A stretch of DNA of 64,000 nucleotides from an uncultured Desulfobacter sp. (GTDB lineage Bacteria > Desulfobacterota > Desulfobacteria > Desulfobacterales > Desulfobacteraceae). The stretch is from positions 5,479,666 through 5,543,665 of the forward strand of contig NZ_OY762229.1 of NCBI RefSeq assembly GCF_963665355.1. Direction: 5' to 3'. Both the position numbers and the translations under genes were made by a program. The notes under the pieces were generated by a model. It worked only from the letters and a program-made list of their open reading frames with translations, made no database searches and was not told the DNA's origin. Position 1 is the stretch's first letter, and each line of letters opens with the position of its first letter. Of the stretch, positions 52,681 to 62,208 are shown piece after piece.

Positions 52681-54054
52681 ATGCCCACCAAAATTTTTTT
52701 AAGCGAAGATGAAATCCCCCGGCAATGGTATAACCTGGCAGCAGACCTGCCCGGTACGATTAATCCGCCTTTAGGACAGGACGGCAAGCCCATCAGTCCG
52801 GACATGCTGGCCGCTGTGTTTCCCATGAATCTCATCGAACAGGAGATGTCCCAGGAGCGCTGGATCGACATCCCCGACGGCGTTCTTGACCTGCTTTACC
52901 GGTGGCGGCCCTCCCCTTTGCACAGGGCCATTCATTTGGAAAAGGCGCTGGATACGCCGGCAAAAATTTTCTATAAAAATGAAAGCGTCTCCCCGGCCGG
53001 CAGCCATAAACCCAATACTGCGGTGGCCCAGGCCTGGTACAACAAGGAATTCGGCATCAAACGCCTGACCACGGAAACCGGCGCCGGCCAATGGGGTTCA
53101 GCCCTGTCCTATTCCTGTGCTCTTCTGGGCATGGAATGCAAGGTGTTCATGGTCAGGATCAGCTTTGACCAGAAGCCCTTCAGAAAATCACTCATGCAGA
53201 CCTGGGGCGGCGTTTGTGTTCCAAGCCCGTCAACTGAAACCCAGGTGGGCAGGGATATTCTGGCTCAGATGCCGGACACGCCGGGCTCCCTGGGCATTGC
53301 CATTTCAGAGGCCATTGAAGCCGCAGTCAGTGATAAGACGGGAAAAACCCGCTACGCCTTAGGCTCTGTGCTCAACCATGTCATGCTGCACCAGACCATT
53401 ATCGGCCTGGAAGCCAAAAAACAGCTGAAAAAAGCCGGAATAAAAAAGGTGGACACGGTGATCGGCTGTGCCGGCGGCGGCTCCAATTTTGCGGGCCTTG
53501 CCTTCCCTTTTGTCCTGGATAAAATCAACGGGGCGGATATTGAGATTATTCCCGTGGAGCCGGCCTCCTGCCCGACCCTGACCGCAACCCCGTTCTCCTA
53601 TGACTTCGGGGATGTGGCCCAAATGACTCCCATGCTGCCCATGCACTCTTTGGGGCATAAATTCATCCCGGCTCCCATCCATGCCGGCGGTTTAAGATAC
53701 CATGGCATGGCCCCCCTGGTCTCCCATGCCGTTGAAGCAGGCCTGATGAGCCCCATGGCCATCAAACAACTGGAATGTTATGAGGCAGGTCTGTTGTTTG
53801 CCCGCACCGAAGGCCTGGTGGTGGCCCCTGAAACCTGCCACGCTGTGGCCTGTGCCATCCGTTCGGCCAAACAGGCAAAAGAGGAAGGCAAGGAAAAGAC
53901 CATCATCTTCAACCTGTCAGGACATGGTCTCATGGACCTGGCGGGATATGATAAATTCCTGGCAGGGGAACTGCAGGACATAGTCATGTCCGCCCAGGAT
54001 GTGGAAGCGTCCAGAAATATCAGCCTTGCTGGATATCCAGTTCCTAAAATCTAA
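52681..54054 (+). CDS. trpB2: TrpB2-type tryptophan synthase beta chain
   Basis: TrpB2 enzymes are pyridoxal-phosphate proteins that make tryptophan from indole and serine and are often found away from the trp operon. The 457-residue protein, longer than ordinary TrpB, has the TrpB2 N-terminus ([34 protein letters not shown]), the lysine site [11 protein letters not shown] near residue 105, [13 protein letters not shown] near 125, the phosphate loop [10 protein letters not shown] near 263 and [10 protein letters not shown] near 416. ATG at 52681 follows AAAGGAG; an in-frame ATG seven codons earlier is possible. No other trp gene is nearby. Confidence 0.92.
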   Translation: MPTKIFLSEDEIPRQWYNLAADLPGTINPPLGQDGKPISPDMLAAVFPMNLIEQEMSQERWIDIPDGVLDLLYRWRPSPLHRAIHLEKALDTPAKIFYKNESVSPAGSHKPNTAVAQAWYNKEFGIKRLTTETGAGQWGSALSYSCALLGMECKVFMVRISFDQKPFRKSLMQTWGGVCVPSPSTETQVGRDILAQMPDTPGSLGIAISEAIEAAVSDKTGKTRYALGSVLNHVMLHQTIIGLEAKKQLKKAGIKKVDTVIGCAGGGSNFAGLAFPFVLDKINGADIEIIPVEPASCPTLTATPFSYDFGDVAQMTPMLPMHSLGHKFIPAPIHAGGLRYHGMAPLVSHAVEAGLMSPMAIKQLECYEAGLLFARTEGLVVAPETCHAVACAIRSAKQAKEEGKEKTIIFNLSGHGLMDLAGYDKFLAGELQDIVMSAQDVEASRNISLAGYPVPKI

Positions 54055-54098
54055 AGACTGAAAACGTATGACTGGCCCGGCACCCTTTAAGGATTCTG

Positions 54099-54128
54099 AA
54101 AAAAGAACGGCCCAGCAAAGAGCCCGGC
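54099..54128 (-). terminator. Putative terminator of the metallophosphatase gene
   Basis: On the minus strand GGCCGGGC-TCTTT-GCTGGGCC forms a GC-rich stem with one mismatch, followed by GTTCTTTTTT. Confidence 0.6.
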
Positions 54129-54166
54129 CCTTAAGGAACTCCGGTTAGTACCTTTGATACGGACCG

Positions 54167-54194
54167 GACCAGGTGAAGCGGACCAGGTGAAGCG
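54167..54194. repeat. Tandem duplication of a 14-mer
   Basis: GACCAGGTGAAGCG occurs twice head to tail just downstream of the metallophosphatase stop codon. It looks like a simple local duplication. Confidence 0.85.
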
Positions 54195-54196
54195 GA

Positions 54197-55192
54197 TCAG
54201 ATAACCCGGACCAAATCATAGGAGGCCTGGCGCCCAAACCCGCTCAGTCTGATACGGAACTCCTTTGAACCGTTGGAAAATATTTCCAGGACGGCAAACT
54301 GGTTATCGAGCCGGGTATCGAATCCTTCCTTCTGGCTGGTGTCCAGCCAGAGGCGGGAGTCGCTTGTCCCCACATTGCCGTTCATCACAATATAGTGGAT
54401 ATCTTTGATGTTAGCATAGCCGCCCGCATGATCATGGCCGGAGATCACTGCCAGCACTTTGCCGGAATCCTCCAGAATCTTGCGGACGGCTGAAGCATTT
54501 TTAATGGTATGGTCCTGGTCGTCCACACGGTCCAGCACCTGATGTGTAAAGATGACCGTGGGCAGAGCGGTGGCGGAAAGATCCTTTTCAAGCCATGAAA
54601 GCTCCTGGGGCGGCACAAAGGTATCCTTCCAGGTCCAGAACGTATCAGAAGGCGTATTCATATCATAGGCGCGGTGGGGTTCGGATGGTGTGTAATCTGC
54701 GTCGAGAACGACAAAATGGACGCCGTTGTTGTCCCAGGAGTACCAGGTCTGGCCCTGGGGAATTCCGGTATTGGTCAGGGCCTTGAGGACGAATTCACGG
54801 GTCAGATTATCAAACTCGTGGTTTCCAAGCACATGATAGGCCGGTACGTATGAAGTGAATCTTTTTTCGATCTCTTTAAGATTTTCTGCAGGATCGGTCC
54901 CTGCGGCCAGGGTATCCACAAAATCGCCCATTTCAACGACAAAGGCTGGTTTTTCATGTTTCATGGCATCCATAAAGGCATCCATTTTCGCCATGGAAGC
55001 TGAGTATTTGCGTGTGGGTGTGTCGGCTTTGGTCGTATGGTGAAGGTCGGTGATAATTCCGGCTTTAACCATGGGAACATGATCCGGGGCATGTCCTGCG
55101 GCACGGCCGGCTTGGGGCAGGGTTAAACCTGCAGCAAAAGCCATGCCTGTGGCAGCGGTGGCACCCAGAAACTGGCGGCGGGTTTGATTCAT
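54197..55192 (-). CDS. Tat-exported calcineurin-like metallophosphatase
   Basis: A 331-residue protein with a twin-arginine signal (TRRQFLGATAATG, cleavage near GRA), so it is probably folded with its metals before export. The metallophosphoesterase motifs are in order: GIITDLHH near residue 46, VVEMGDFVD near 87, LGNHEF near 127, FTHQ near 215 and SGHDHAGG near 252. The substrate is unknown; relatives act on phosphodiesters or nucleotides in the periplasm. ATG at 55192 is preceded by AAGGAGAG and starts the Tat signal exactly. Confidence 0.9.
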   Translation of the reverse strand: MNQTRRQFLGATAATGMAFAAGLTLPQAGRAAGHAPDHVPMVKAGIITDLHHTTKADTPTRKYSASMAKMDAFMDAMKHEKPAFVVEMGDFVDTLAAGTDPAENLKEIEKRFTSYVPAYHVLGNHEFDNLTREFVLKALTNTGIPQGQTWYSWDNNGVHFVVLDADYTPSEPHRAYDMNTPSDTFWTWKDTFVPPQELSWLEKDLSATALPTVIFTHQVLDRVDDQDHTIKNASAVRKILEDSGKVLAVISGHDHAGGYANIKDIHYIVMNGNVGTSDSRLWLDTSQKEGFDTRLDNQFAVLEIFSNGSKEFRIRLSGFGRQASYDLVRVI

Positions 55193-55405
55193 TGTACTCT
55201 CCTTGGTGTTGTAATTAATTTCATGGAATTCAGACAATGCACCCTAAGGATTCTGGCCGGCAAACGTTACACGAGAATCAGCAGAATAATAAAATTTGAT
55301 TAGGTATCAGATGTGAGGACCCGAAAGGCGCTTAAATTCTTCGGAAGAGTTGATCTGCGTTGATTCACCGCCAAAGTACAAACAACAAAATTTCCCCTCT
55401 TTGGA

Positions 55406-56151
55406 TTACATACCGATGGGATCGCCGCAGGCAAACCGGGGTTCGTGCAGGGGGATAAGGATGTCTGCCTCGTTCTTTACCTGCACCATGATATCATAGG
55501 CTGAATAGACATCCACATGGGTACCCGGCGGGATGACTGCCATTTCCATGCCTTTGATTTCCGGTGGGGGATTGTAGTTTTCTTCAATGATGCAGAATCC
55601 GGTGATGGCAGCTTTGCCTTTTGGTGTATCAATGAATACGGTCAGGCCGCCTTTGGTATGGACCGGCGTATGTTTAACATAGATACCCTCAACAATGGGA
55701 CTGTCCTGCTTCACTATCATGATCTGCCCGTTTTCCTCCACATCCTCGATATAATCTTCCAGGTACCGGTAATCCAGGGGGTGGGGGTTGTGGATGGATT
55801 CAAGTTCCTGTTCATGTACATAGAATATGGCATTTTCACATTTATAATCGTTTTCGCAATGATCGTTGTGCAGATGGGTATGGATAACAATATCAATGTC
55901 TGCCGGTGCAAGCCCGTGTTTTTCCAGGCCCTGCTCAAAGGTATAGATTTTTCCGTTAATGGCCTGTTCTCTTTGTCAGACTGAATGGGATTCATTTCAC
56001 CGGTGTCCACCAGGATATTTTTATCCCCGCCCTTGATTACCCAGCAGAAAATGGGAATGGTGTAGGTTTCGCCCTGGCCGTACTGGTAGGTCATCATGCT
56101 CTTGTCAAAGACTTTTGTCCCCATGGCAACGGGGTGGATGGTATAGGTCAT
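55406..56151 (-). pseudogene. Metallo-beta-lactamase-fold hydrolase with frameshift
   Basis: Two overlapping frames together encode one protein like the N-acyl-homoserine-lactonase branch of the metallo-beta-lactamase fold. The first part (MTYTIHPVAMG ... CWVIKGGDKNILVDTGEMNPIQ) breaks off between about 55955 and 55980; the second frame continues INGKIYTFEQGLEKHG, the metal site HTHLHNDHCEND, HTPVHTKGG and the C-terminus ending PRFACGDPIGM. Restoring one base would join them, so this is either a recent inactivating deletion or a sequencing error. AGGAGTGCA precedes the ATG at 56151. Catalytic residues are all present in the second frame. Confidence 0.85.
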
Positions 56152-56236
56152 TGCACTCCTCAATGCTGCATTTTTTTAAGGCTTAAAACAGTCACTGAAC
56201 GGATATCCGTGCCTGGGCGGCTCATTCGCGGGGCGG

Positions 56237-58210
56237 TCACACACTTAAAACGGATTCAAGTTTTTCCGACAGTTTGGCAATATCAAAGGGTTTTAATAAA
56301 TAATCCCTGCACCCGTTGGCGATCATCTGCCGGATATCTTCTTTCTGGGAGAATCCTGAACATACCAGTACCGGGATCTGTGAATTGATCTGGCGGACGG
56401 ACTCATAGGTCTGGACCCCGTCCATGCCCGGCATAACCACATCCAGAATCATCAGGTCAATGCCCTTGACGTCATTTTCAACCAAGGATACGGCCTGGGC
56501 TCCGGTATCGGCAATAAGGACTTCGTAGCCAAGGGTTTCAAGCATCTCCTTGCACACCTCTATCACCCCTTTTTCATCATCCACCAAAAGCACCCGGCCC
56601 TTGCCCGAGATAAGGCGGTTCTCATTGACTGCCGAAGGTAAAACCCGGTCTGTGTAAACCGGCTTTTTTACAGCAGGCAGGAAAAACATGAATACACTGC
56701 CTTTGTCGGGGGAGGATTCCACATGAAAAGTGCCTTTGTGCGCTTTAACAATTCCGTACGCTGTGGCAAGCCCCAAGCCGGTACCCCGGCCCCGGGCCTT
56801 GGTTGTAAAAAAGGGTTCAAATATGCGGGACATGGTCTCTTTATCCATTCCCGTTCCGGTGTCTGCCACGCAGACACTGATATAATCCCCGGCCTGGGGC
56901 AGTCCTATCTTTCGGGCCCGACGGATATCCATGAACACGTTTTGGGATTTCACCACGATCTGGCCGCCTTTGGGCATGGCATGCCAGGCATTGACAAACA
57001 GATTCATAAGCACCTGCTTGATCTGAATCTCATCCACGATTATGGGCCACAGTTTTTTGTCCAGCTCATAACGGATGATGATATCTTTTCTGGTGCGGCC
57101 GAACATTTTGGCCGAGGATTTAAGCAGATGATTTAAATTCAGGGTAGTGGTGACCTGTCGGTTGTTTTTCCTGGAAAAATCCAGAAGTTGACGTGCCATT
57201 TCCGCACCGTTGAAAATATACTCGTCAACATTGGAAAGCCGTTTATATTCCTCCGATTCCCGGCTGAACCCGCTTTTAACAAGGGAGACATACCCCTGTA
57301 TACCCATAAGAATATTATTGAAATCATGGGCAATGCCGCCGGATAGAGTACCAATGGCTTCCATTTTCTGGGCCTGGCGAAGCTGGGCTTCAAGCCGTAT
57401 ACGGTCGGTGACATCCCTGGCCACGGCATAAATCCCTTTGAAATCGCCCTCTGAGCCGGCGTCCGGCGGGGTAAGCGCCGACGCCTTCATCTCCATGAAT
57501 GCAAAGGCGGCATACGGGTCATATCTGTTTTCCTGGGCATCGGCTCTTCTGAAACGCAGATTGAGCACCTTGCCGAACAGCTCCGGGGAGGGCCGGCTTT
57601 CGGCCTGAAACAGCCGGAACAGTTTGCCGCGGTCCTCCTCATGGAGAATCCCGTCAAACCTGATTCCCTGCAGTTTTTGGGGGAAATACCCCAAAAGGAT
57701 TTCAAACTGCTTATTTGCAAAAGAAAAACAAAAATTTTCATCCAAAGTGAAAATCAGATCCGGCGAATTGTCAACCATATACTGGTATTGTTTTTCAGAA
57801 GCCTCAAGGCGGGAGGCGTAGAATCTTTTTTCAACAATCAGATTTCGCTGGGCAATGGCATTTTTGACGGTTTTGACCAGTTCTGCAAATTCGAAGGGTT
57901 TTTTCAGGTAATCCCAGGCACCCTGTTTCAGGGCACTGACCGCAGACTCCACAGAAGCGAACCCGGTCATGATGATGACAAGGACTTCGGGGTCCAGCTC
58001 AAACATTTTAGCCATGACCTCATATCCATCCATACCGGGCATGGATATATCCAGCAGCACCAGGTCAAACTTCTGTGTATTTAGCAGGGCCAGGCCCTGC
58101 AGGCCGTCATAAGCACAAAAAACACTGTAGCCTTCCCTGGTCAGATGTCGAAAAATGCTTTCAACAATCCGCGCTTCATCATCAACTACGAGAATCTGTT
58201 CAGGTTTCAT
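56237..58210 (-). CDS. Hybrid response regulator-histidine kinase (REC-PAS-HK-REC)
   Basis: A 657-residue soluble signalling protein. Receiver domain 1 (about 5-120) has [16 protein letters not shown] and the lysine in YLKKPFE. A PAS domain (about 135-270) starts [17 protein letters not shown]. The kinase core has H box [11 protein letters not shown] near 295, N box [11 protein letters not shown] near 402 and G boxes ADTGTGMD and [15 protein letters not shown] near 450-483. A second receiver (about 535-655) has [19 protein letters not shown] and YLLKPFD. No membrane segment is present, so the signal is cytoplasmic or relayed through the first receiver. It stands alone without an adjacent regulator gene. 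Confidence 0.92.
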   Translation of the reverse strand: MKPEQILVVDDEARIVESIFRHLTREGYSVFCAYDGLQGLALLNTQKFDLVLLDISMPGMDGYEVMAKMFELDPEVLVIIMTGFASVESAVSALKQGAWDYLKKPFEFAELVKTVKNAIAQRNLIVEKRFYASRLEASEKQYQYMVDNSPDLIFTLDENFCFSFANKQFEILLGYFPQKLQGIRFDGILHEEDRGKLFRLFQAESRPSPELFGKVLNLRFRRADAQENRYDPYAAFAFMEMKASALTPPDAGSEGDFKGIYAVARDVTDRIRLEAQLRQAQKMEAIGTLSGGIAHDFNNILMGIQGYVSLVKSGFSRESEEYKRLSNVDEYIFNGAEMARQLLDFSRKNNRQVTTTLNLNHLLKSSAKMFGRTRKDIIIRYELDKKLWPIIVDEIQIKQVLMNLFVNAWHAMPKGGQIVVKSQNVFMDIRRARKIGLPQAGDYISVCVADTGTGMDKETMSRIFEPFFTTKARGRGTGLGLATAYGIVKAHKGTFHVESSPDKGSVFMFFLPAVKKPVYTDRVLPSAVNENRLISGKGRVLLVDDEKGVIEVCKEMLETLGYEVLIADTGAQAVSLVENDVKGIDLMILDVVMPGMDGVQTYESVRQINSQIPVLVCSGFSQKEDIRQMIANGCRDYLLKPFDIAKLSEKLESVLSV

Positions 58211-58341
58211 ACTGGAATAGATCTATCATGATTTGGCAGACCTCCTGCACAGTTGTACATTTTATTTTTCATAATGGGATTCTGTATTGTTGCACCGGTA
58301 TTCGTAACGTGTCATTTCTGTATAAGACGAAGATCGTTGAA

Positions 58342-58610
58342 ATGTCAACTCAACACTTAAAAAACTTGACAAAAAAACCATTTTTGTCATTTATACAAAT
58401 CCCAAAGGGTTTCAACATCCCATTGCCTGATAAAAGCCCACCCCCTTTTTTTGGGGATGGAGTTGACGGATTTTCCCATATTCTGATTCTGAATTGGCCC
58501 CACCTGATGGATCCTTGTCGGCGAAATCTTGAAAAAGTGCACCCATGGGCCGAAAATACCTTCCTGAACAGCGTATATTCCAAGCAAGAAATTAATTTGG
58601 CTTTTCTCTC
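58342..58610 (+). pseudogene. TsaA/TrmO-like gene remnant
   Basis: The frame from the ATG at 58342 reaches GDGVDGFSHILILNWPHLMDPCRRNLEKVHP, which matches the central part of TsaA/TrmO-type methyltransferases. The pattern then continues in another frame as MGRKYLPEQRIF before a stop, indicating a one-base deletion near 58545 and truncation soon after, where the RSPxRPNP motif should follow. The first 35 residues are not recognisable. A full trmO lies at 47.4-48.2 kb, so loss of this copy is tolerable. The rest of 58211-58706 shows no gene. Confidence 0.65.
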
Positions 58611-58706
58611 CTGGTCTGATACTTAAGAGTAAAAAATGAATCATTTTCCCTGCAAGGCACAGGGACTTTTATATTAACTCTAACACACTGATACAGGAGA
58701 GAAATC

Positions 58707-59057
58707 ATGGCTAATTTTTTGTTTGTTCTCAGCAAGGATAATAACGAATCTGCCACAAGATGTTTTCAGTTTGCCAAAATCGCTCATTCAAAAGGCCATC
58801 ATGTAGATATGTTTTTCATAGACAGCGGTGTTATGTGGGCCAATAAAGACAGGGATCTGACCATCAAAACCGACACGGGTGACTGCCCTGGGGATTACCT
58901 TCCCTATCTTGTGGAAAATGAAGTGACCACAGGCATCTGCACGCCGTGTGCTAAAAATCGCGGCCTGGATGAAGCCGGTTTCTTTACCAATATGCAGCTG
59001 GACGGCGGCCCCCATCTTATAGACATGGCTGCAGAAGCAAAGGTCTTTAATTTCTAG
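58707..59057 (+). CDS. DsrE-family sulfur-relay-like protein
   Basis: A 116-residue protein with the DsrE/YchN fold: FLFVLSKDNNESATRCFQFAKIAHSKGHHVDMFFIDSGV near the N-terminus, and a GICTPCAKNRGL segment near residue 72 with two cysteines. Family members carry persulfides on a conserved cysteine in sulfur transfer; the CTPC pair here is the plausible reactive site. In sulfate reducers such proteins are numerous and mostly uncharacterised. CAGGAGAG precedes the ATG. It is monocistronic, with a hairpin after the stop. Confidence 0.82.
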   Translation: MANFLFVLSKDNNESATRCFQFAKIAHSKGHHVDMFFIDSGVMWANKDRDLTIKTDTGDCPGDYLPYLVENEVTTGICTPCAKNRGLDEAGFFTNMQLDGGPHLIDMAAEAKVFNF

Positions 59058-59067
59058 GGTTGAATCA

Positions 59068-59096
59068 AAAGCCATTCATTTGCCGTGGATGGCTTT
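59068..59096. terminator. Hairpin between convergent dsrE-like and Yip1-like genes
   Basis: AAAGCCAT and ATGGCTTT form an 8-bp stem around a 13-base loop, with short T-runs on the minus side. It may be a weak bidirectional terminator. Confidence 0.45.
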
Positions 59097-59121
59097 GCCA
59101 ATTATCCATTCAATGTCGTAA

Positions 59122-60078
59122 TCACTCCCCGCTTGAAGGCCGAAAATATAGACCGGAAATCTTTGCTTCCCTATCAAATGCGATTTGCGCATTGAAAGCG
59201 GCATGTTCAAACCGGCAGGGCACAAAACAGACATCGTATCCGGAAATCCGTTCTTGCCGTGCATCACCCTGGGCCAGGAAAGGACCCGCATGAAGAACCA
59301 ATGATTGCCACACATCCTCCAGCTTTTCCGCGGGAAGGGCCGATGCCATGGTGTCATCAAACATCTTCACGGCCGCCTCGTAGTCTTTCCCAGAAAGAAG
59401 TGTAACGAATTCAGCAGCCCGGATTGTAATGTCTGCGGTCTGTGTCTGGACGGCAGCAAGCCCATGGCGAATGACAATCACCGAAAGGAGCTCTCCGATA
59501 ATCAAGGATGCGACAAAAAGCAATTTGGCTGATTTACCTGACACATTACAACTGACCGAGAAGGAGCGGTACATGAGCAGGACCATCCAGATGATCATCA
59601 TAATGCCGAACAGGGTCAAAAAAATAAAGGCAGCCATATCAAAGGAGAACACCCGCCATACAGCAGGATCCGCAAGATTGTTCCGGGCGAACCGCCCGGC
59701 ACCGGGCAGCAGCGCAATCAGAGAGACCAGAAACAAGGGTGACCTGGCCAGTGCCTGGGTCCCGAAAACATCTATGGACCGAACGCGACTTTTCGAGAAA
59801 ATTTTTCCCAAAATCAGGAGAAAAAAGCTCATAAAAAGCCAGGAAACCATAATTTCAGAAATATTGATCCCGAGTGATGGTGCCGGCGGGCCCAGATGAA
59901 AGTCAAGAATTCCGTCGAAACGGACCCTCCCGAGAAATGCCAGAGATCCCGTGGCCACCATAATAACGACACCCAGGGTAAGTGCTTTCCCCCCCGCCAC
60001 ATAGTAAAAAGGATTCAGCAGCCATCTGCTGATTACTCCGGACTCCTTTTGACCGTATGACATGGACAGTTCACTCAT
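59122..60078 (-). CDS. Yip1-like membrane protein with DUF3887-like domain
   Basis: A 318-residue protein. Five hydrophobic helices (about residues 30-215) resemble a Yip1-domain membrane protein. The C-terminal region after residue 222 (FVTLLSGKDYEAAVKMFDDTMASALPAEKLEDVWQSL, then YDVCFVPCRFEHAAFNAQIAFD) resembles DUF3887, an NTF2-like domain. The ATG lies inside the last codons of the DUF2089 gene (8-base overlap), so the two are translated together. The combination suggests a membrane sensor paired with a small DNA-binding protein; no function is known. Confidence 0.8.
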   Translation of the reverse strand: MSELSMSYGQKESGVISRWLLNPFYYVAGGKALTLGVVIMVATGSLAFLGRVRFDGILDFHLGPPAPSLGINISEIMVSWLFMSFFLLILGKIFSKSRVRSIDVFGTQALARSPLFLVSLIALLPGAGRFARNNLADPAVWRVFSFDMAAFIFLTLFGIMMIIWMVLLMYRSFSVSCNVSGKSAKLLFVASLIIGELLSVIVIRHGLAAVQTQTADITIRAAEFVTLLSGKDYEAAVKMFDDTMASALPAEKLEDVWQSLVLHAGPFLAQGDARQERISGYDVCFVPCRFEHAAFNAQIAFDREAKISGLYFRPSSGE

Positions 60079-60376
60079 TTTCCACCTCCTTGCTTTGGGT
60101 TTCTTTTTTCATTTGGGAAATTTTTTCAATCAACGCATCCACCCGGTTTCTGACGGTTGGGTAGGATATACCGTACATTCGAGCCAGTTCCTTAAGGCTG
60201 CCGCTTGCCTCAACCAGGCGGACAATAAAATCCTGATCATCCTGGGACAACCGGGCAAGGATCGGCAAATCAAAATGCCCGTTCACCGTTGTGTCACAGC
60301 AACTGCAGGCCAGGCCCTGGACCGCCAGAAGGCCTTTGCAACTTGGACATCGGACAGGAAACTGTTTTTTGCTCAT
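60071..60376 (-). CDS. DUF2089 zinc-ribbon/HTH regulator
   Basis: A protein of about 101 residues with an N-terminal zinc ribbon (RCPSCKGLL and CSCCDTTVNG, four paired cysteines) and a helix-turn-helix segment LARLSQDDQDFIVRLVEASGSLKELARMYGISYPTVRNRVDALIEKI. DUF2089 proteins are predicted DNA-binding regulators, often next to small membrane proteins as here. ATG at 60376 is preferred; an ATG four codons earlier has no ribosome site. It overlaps the Yip1-like gene by 8 bases and is divergent from the DUF2202 gene. Confidence 0.85.
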   Translation of the reverse strand: MSKKQFPVRCPSCKGLLAVQGLACSCCDTTVNGHFDLPILARLSQDDQDFIVRLVEASGSLKELARMYGISYPTVRNRVDALIEKISQMKKETQSKEVENE

Positions 60377-60497
60377 AGCCGCCACCATTTCATTTTAATT
60401 CAAGCGAACATGAATATTATTCATAAATAGATTAATTATATCAAGTAAAATATAAAAATATTTGACATCAACCAACTTTTACGCTGAAAGTCACAGT

Positions 60498-60533
60498 TCG
60501 ACACAATTGTCGACAAATGCGAAATTTGTCGAC
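60498..60533. promoter_or_regulatory. Overlapping palindromes, candidate enhancer site
   Basis: TCGACA-CAAT-TGTCGA (60498-60513) overlaps GTCGACAAAT-GCGAA-ATTTGTCGAC (60509-60533), the latter with perfect 10-base arms. They lie 55-90 bases upstream of a sigma-54-like promoter, the usual place for an enhancer-binding protein dimer pair. Confidence 0.75.
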
Positions 60534-60587
60534 CCCAAAGGCATTCCCAACACAGACAACTAATTGATATTTAAACATATCACAACT

Positions 60588-60603
60588 TGGCACACTCTTT
60601 GAT
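60588..60603 (+). promoter_or_regulatory. Sigma-54-like promoter of the DUF2202 gene
   Basis: TGGCACACTCTTTGAT has a perfect -24 half and TTGAT in place of TTGCT or TTGCA at -12 with correct spacing, 84 bases before the ATG. Confidence 0.6.
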
Positions 60604-60671
60604 ATAAATCATGGTGACGTTTGTCTATTTTGGGTCAATTAGAAATAAAAGCTTAAATTAAGGAGGCAAAA

Positions 60672-61586
60672 ATGAATATCACCAGTAAATTCTGCAGATT
60701 AGGGACCAGTCTGGCGTTAACAGCTCTGCTGACCTTTCCCCTGGCGGCGGAAGCCGGCAATGGCAACGGTTACGGTAAAGGAGACAGCGGACAATGCACA
60801 GCCGGCATCATTAACCTTCCCAAAGGGGATCTGTCTGAAGAAGAAACCAAAACCCTGCTGTACATGAGAGAGGAAGAAAAATTGGCCAGGGATGTGTACC
60901 TGGTCCTTTATGAACAATGGGGACTTCGGGTATTCGCCCAGATCGCCCGCAGTGAACAGCGCCACATGGACACCATGAAAATACTCATTGACAAGTACGA
61001 GTTGACAGACCCTGTTTCGGATGATGCACAAGGGGTGTTTACTGATTCAGATCTTCAGGCGCTTTATGATAAGCTCATTGCCGACGGGCAGGTATCCCTG
61101 GCCGAGGCGCTGACGGTAGGAGCGAACATTGAAGATCTTGATATCTATGACCTTCAAACCGCCTTGTCGGAATCAGATGATGAGGATGTTCGTACTGCCT
61201 ACCGGAATCTGTTGAAAGCCTCTGGTAATCATTTGCGGGCATTTGTTTACCAGTTGCACCTTAACAATGTCGAATATACCCCGGAGTATATCTCCCTTGA
61301 AACCTATGATGCGATTATTTCTGCTCCCAAAGAAACAGGATACGTCAATGATAACGACGAACCGTTTGTGGAATCCGGGTTCAACCGGGAAAATACGGGT
61401 TGTGGGAGGAGAGACATCATTGCCGGTGCAGCGATTTCAGAAGACATACACACCTTGCTGCTGTCCCGGGGCGGGAACGGTAGAGGGCGTGGCCAGGGGC
61501 CTGGAAACGGCACCGGGAATGGCGGAAACGGCCCGAAAGACGGCAGCGGAAACGGCAAGAAAAACGGCACTTGCATATTTTCCTGA
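60672..61586 (+). CDS. DUF2202 exported ferritin-like protein
   Basis: A 304-residue exported protein with a signal peptide (cleavage near AEA). The DUF2202 domain (about residues 52-215) is a four-helix, ferritin-like fold: LLYMREEEKLARDVY, IARSEQRHMDTM, LTVGANIEDLDIYDL and LLKASGNHLRAFV supply Glu and His residues suited to a di-metal site. Low-complexity Gly/Asn stretches flank it (GNGNGYGKG; C-terminal GNGTGNGGNGPKDGSGNG). The role of DUF2202 is not established; metal or oxidative-stress handling is a guess. TTAAGGAGGC gives a strong ribosome site. Confidence 0.88.
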   Translation: MNITSKFCRLGTSLALTALLTFPLAAEAGNGNGYGKGDSGQCTAGIINLPKGDLSEEETKTLLYMREEEKLARDVYLVLYEQWGLRVFAQIARSEQRHMDTMKILIDKYELTDPVSDDAQGVFTDSDLQALYDKLIADGQVSLAEALTVGANIEDLDIYDLQTALSESDDEDVRTAYRNLLKASGNHLRAFVYQLHLNNVEYTPEYISLETYDAIISAPKETGYVNDNDEPFVESGFNRENTGCGRRDIIAGAAISEDIHTLLLSRGGNGRGRGQGPGNGTGNGGNGPKDGSGNGKKNGTCIFS

Positions 61587-61600
61587 GACTCTTTGAAACG

Positions 61601-61643
61601 CGGTTACGGCATCCCCCCCCCCCCCCGGGGGGTGCTGTAACCG
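61601..61643 (+). terminator. GC hairpin containing a 14-C run after the DUF2202 gene
   Basis: CGGTTACGGCAT-CCCCCC pairs with GGGGGG-TGCTGTAACCG (two G-T pairs in RNA). Fourteen C residues (61613-61626) are followed by six G residues. No T-run follows, so termination would be weak or factor-dependent. Confidence 0.6.
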
Positions 61644-61812
61644 TTCTGGAATGATCAAAACGGTTAAGGCCGCTTTTATTTCATCGGCACCCAGTTTTTT
61701 CGTGGAATTTTCAAGTTCTAACCGATAGGATGTGGATGGCTCAGATCCTTATTTGTTGCGGTTTTTCCATCAGGGCTGGATCATAACTTTTGCTTTTAGA
61801 GGGGAAGGCTCA

Positions 61813-62208
61813 ATGCGCTGGTTTCTTTTAGCGACCATATCCATATTTTGGGCATTGCTTCCGGTTTCAATGCCGGATGCTTTATCCCAGGAAGCCCTGA
61901 CGGTCCGGGTGATTTCACTGGATCATGATCAAGGCGCCATGATTGTCGAACCGGTCAGTACCGGTGGCTATCCTGAAAGAATAACAGTTCATTACGATCC
62001 GGATCAGGCTCCCCCAAGACTCTCCCCTCAGGATATAATCCGCATACAAGGACTCTTGTCACCGGATGGAAGCGGCCAGTTTACCGCATCCCATATCGGT
62101 TACGGAAAGAACACCGCAGACCCCACCGGAGTCCGGTCCCGTATTGGAAAATGCCGGGGACAGGGGTACAGGGGCGGCAAAAGCCAGGAAAAATCATGGA
62201 GGAAATAA
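61813..62208 (+). CDS. Small exported protein of unknown function
   Basis: A 131-residue protein with a signal peptide (RWFLLATISIFWALLPVSMPDALS) and a short beta-rich mature domain: LTVRVISLDHDQGAMIVEPVS, ITVHYDPDQAP and LSPQDIIRIQGLLSPDGSGQFTAS, which resembles an OB-like fold. The tail is basic (RSRIGKCRGQGYRGGK). GGGGAAGG lies upstream of the ATG at 61813. It overlaps the sensor kinase gene by 13 bases, so it may be a periplasmic partner of that kinase. Confidence 0.7.
   Translation: MRWFLLATISIFWALLPVSMPDALSQEALTVRVISLDHDQGAMIVEPVSTGGYPERITVHYDPDQAPPRLSPQDIIRIQGLLSPDGSGQFTASHIGYGKNTADPTGVRSRIGKCRGQGYRGGKSQEKSWRK

Noticed and set aside
54167-54194. Tandem 14-mer as a regulatory iteron
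   Set aside because: Only two copies and at the 3' end of a gene; more likely a simple local duplication.
58075-58341. N-terminal extension of the TsaA-like remnant overlapping the hybrid kinase
   Set aside because: The frame before 58342 is antisense to the kinase start region and has no similarity to TsaA or a ribosome site.
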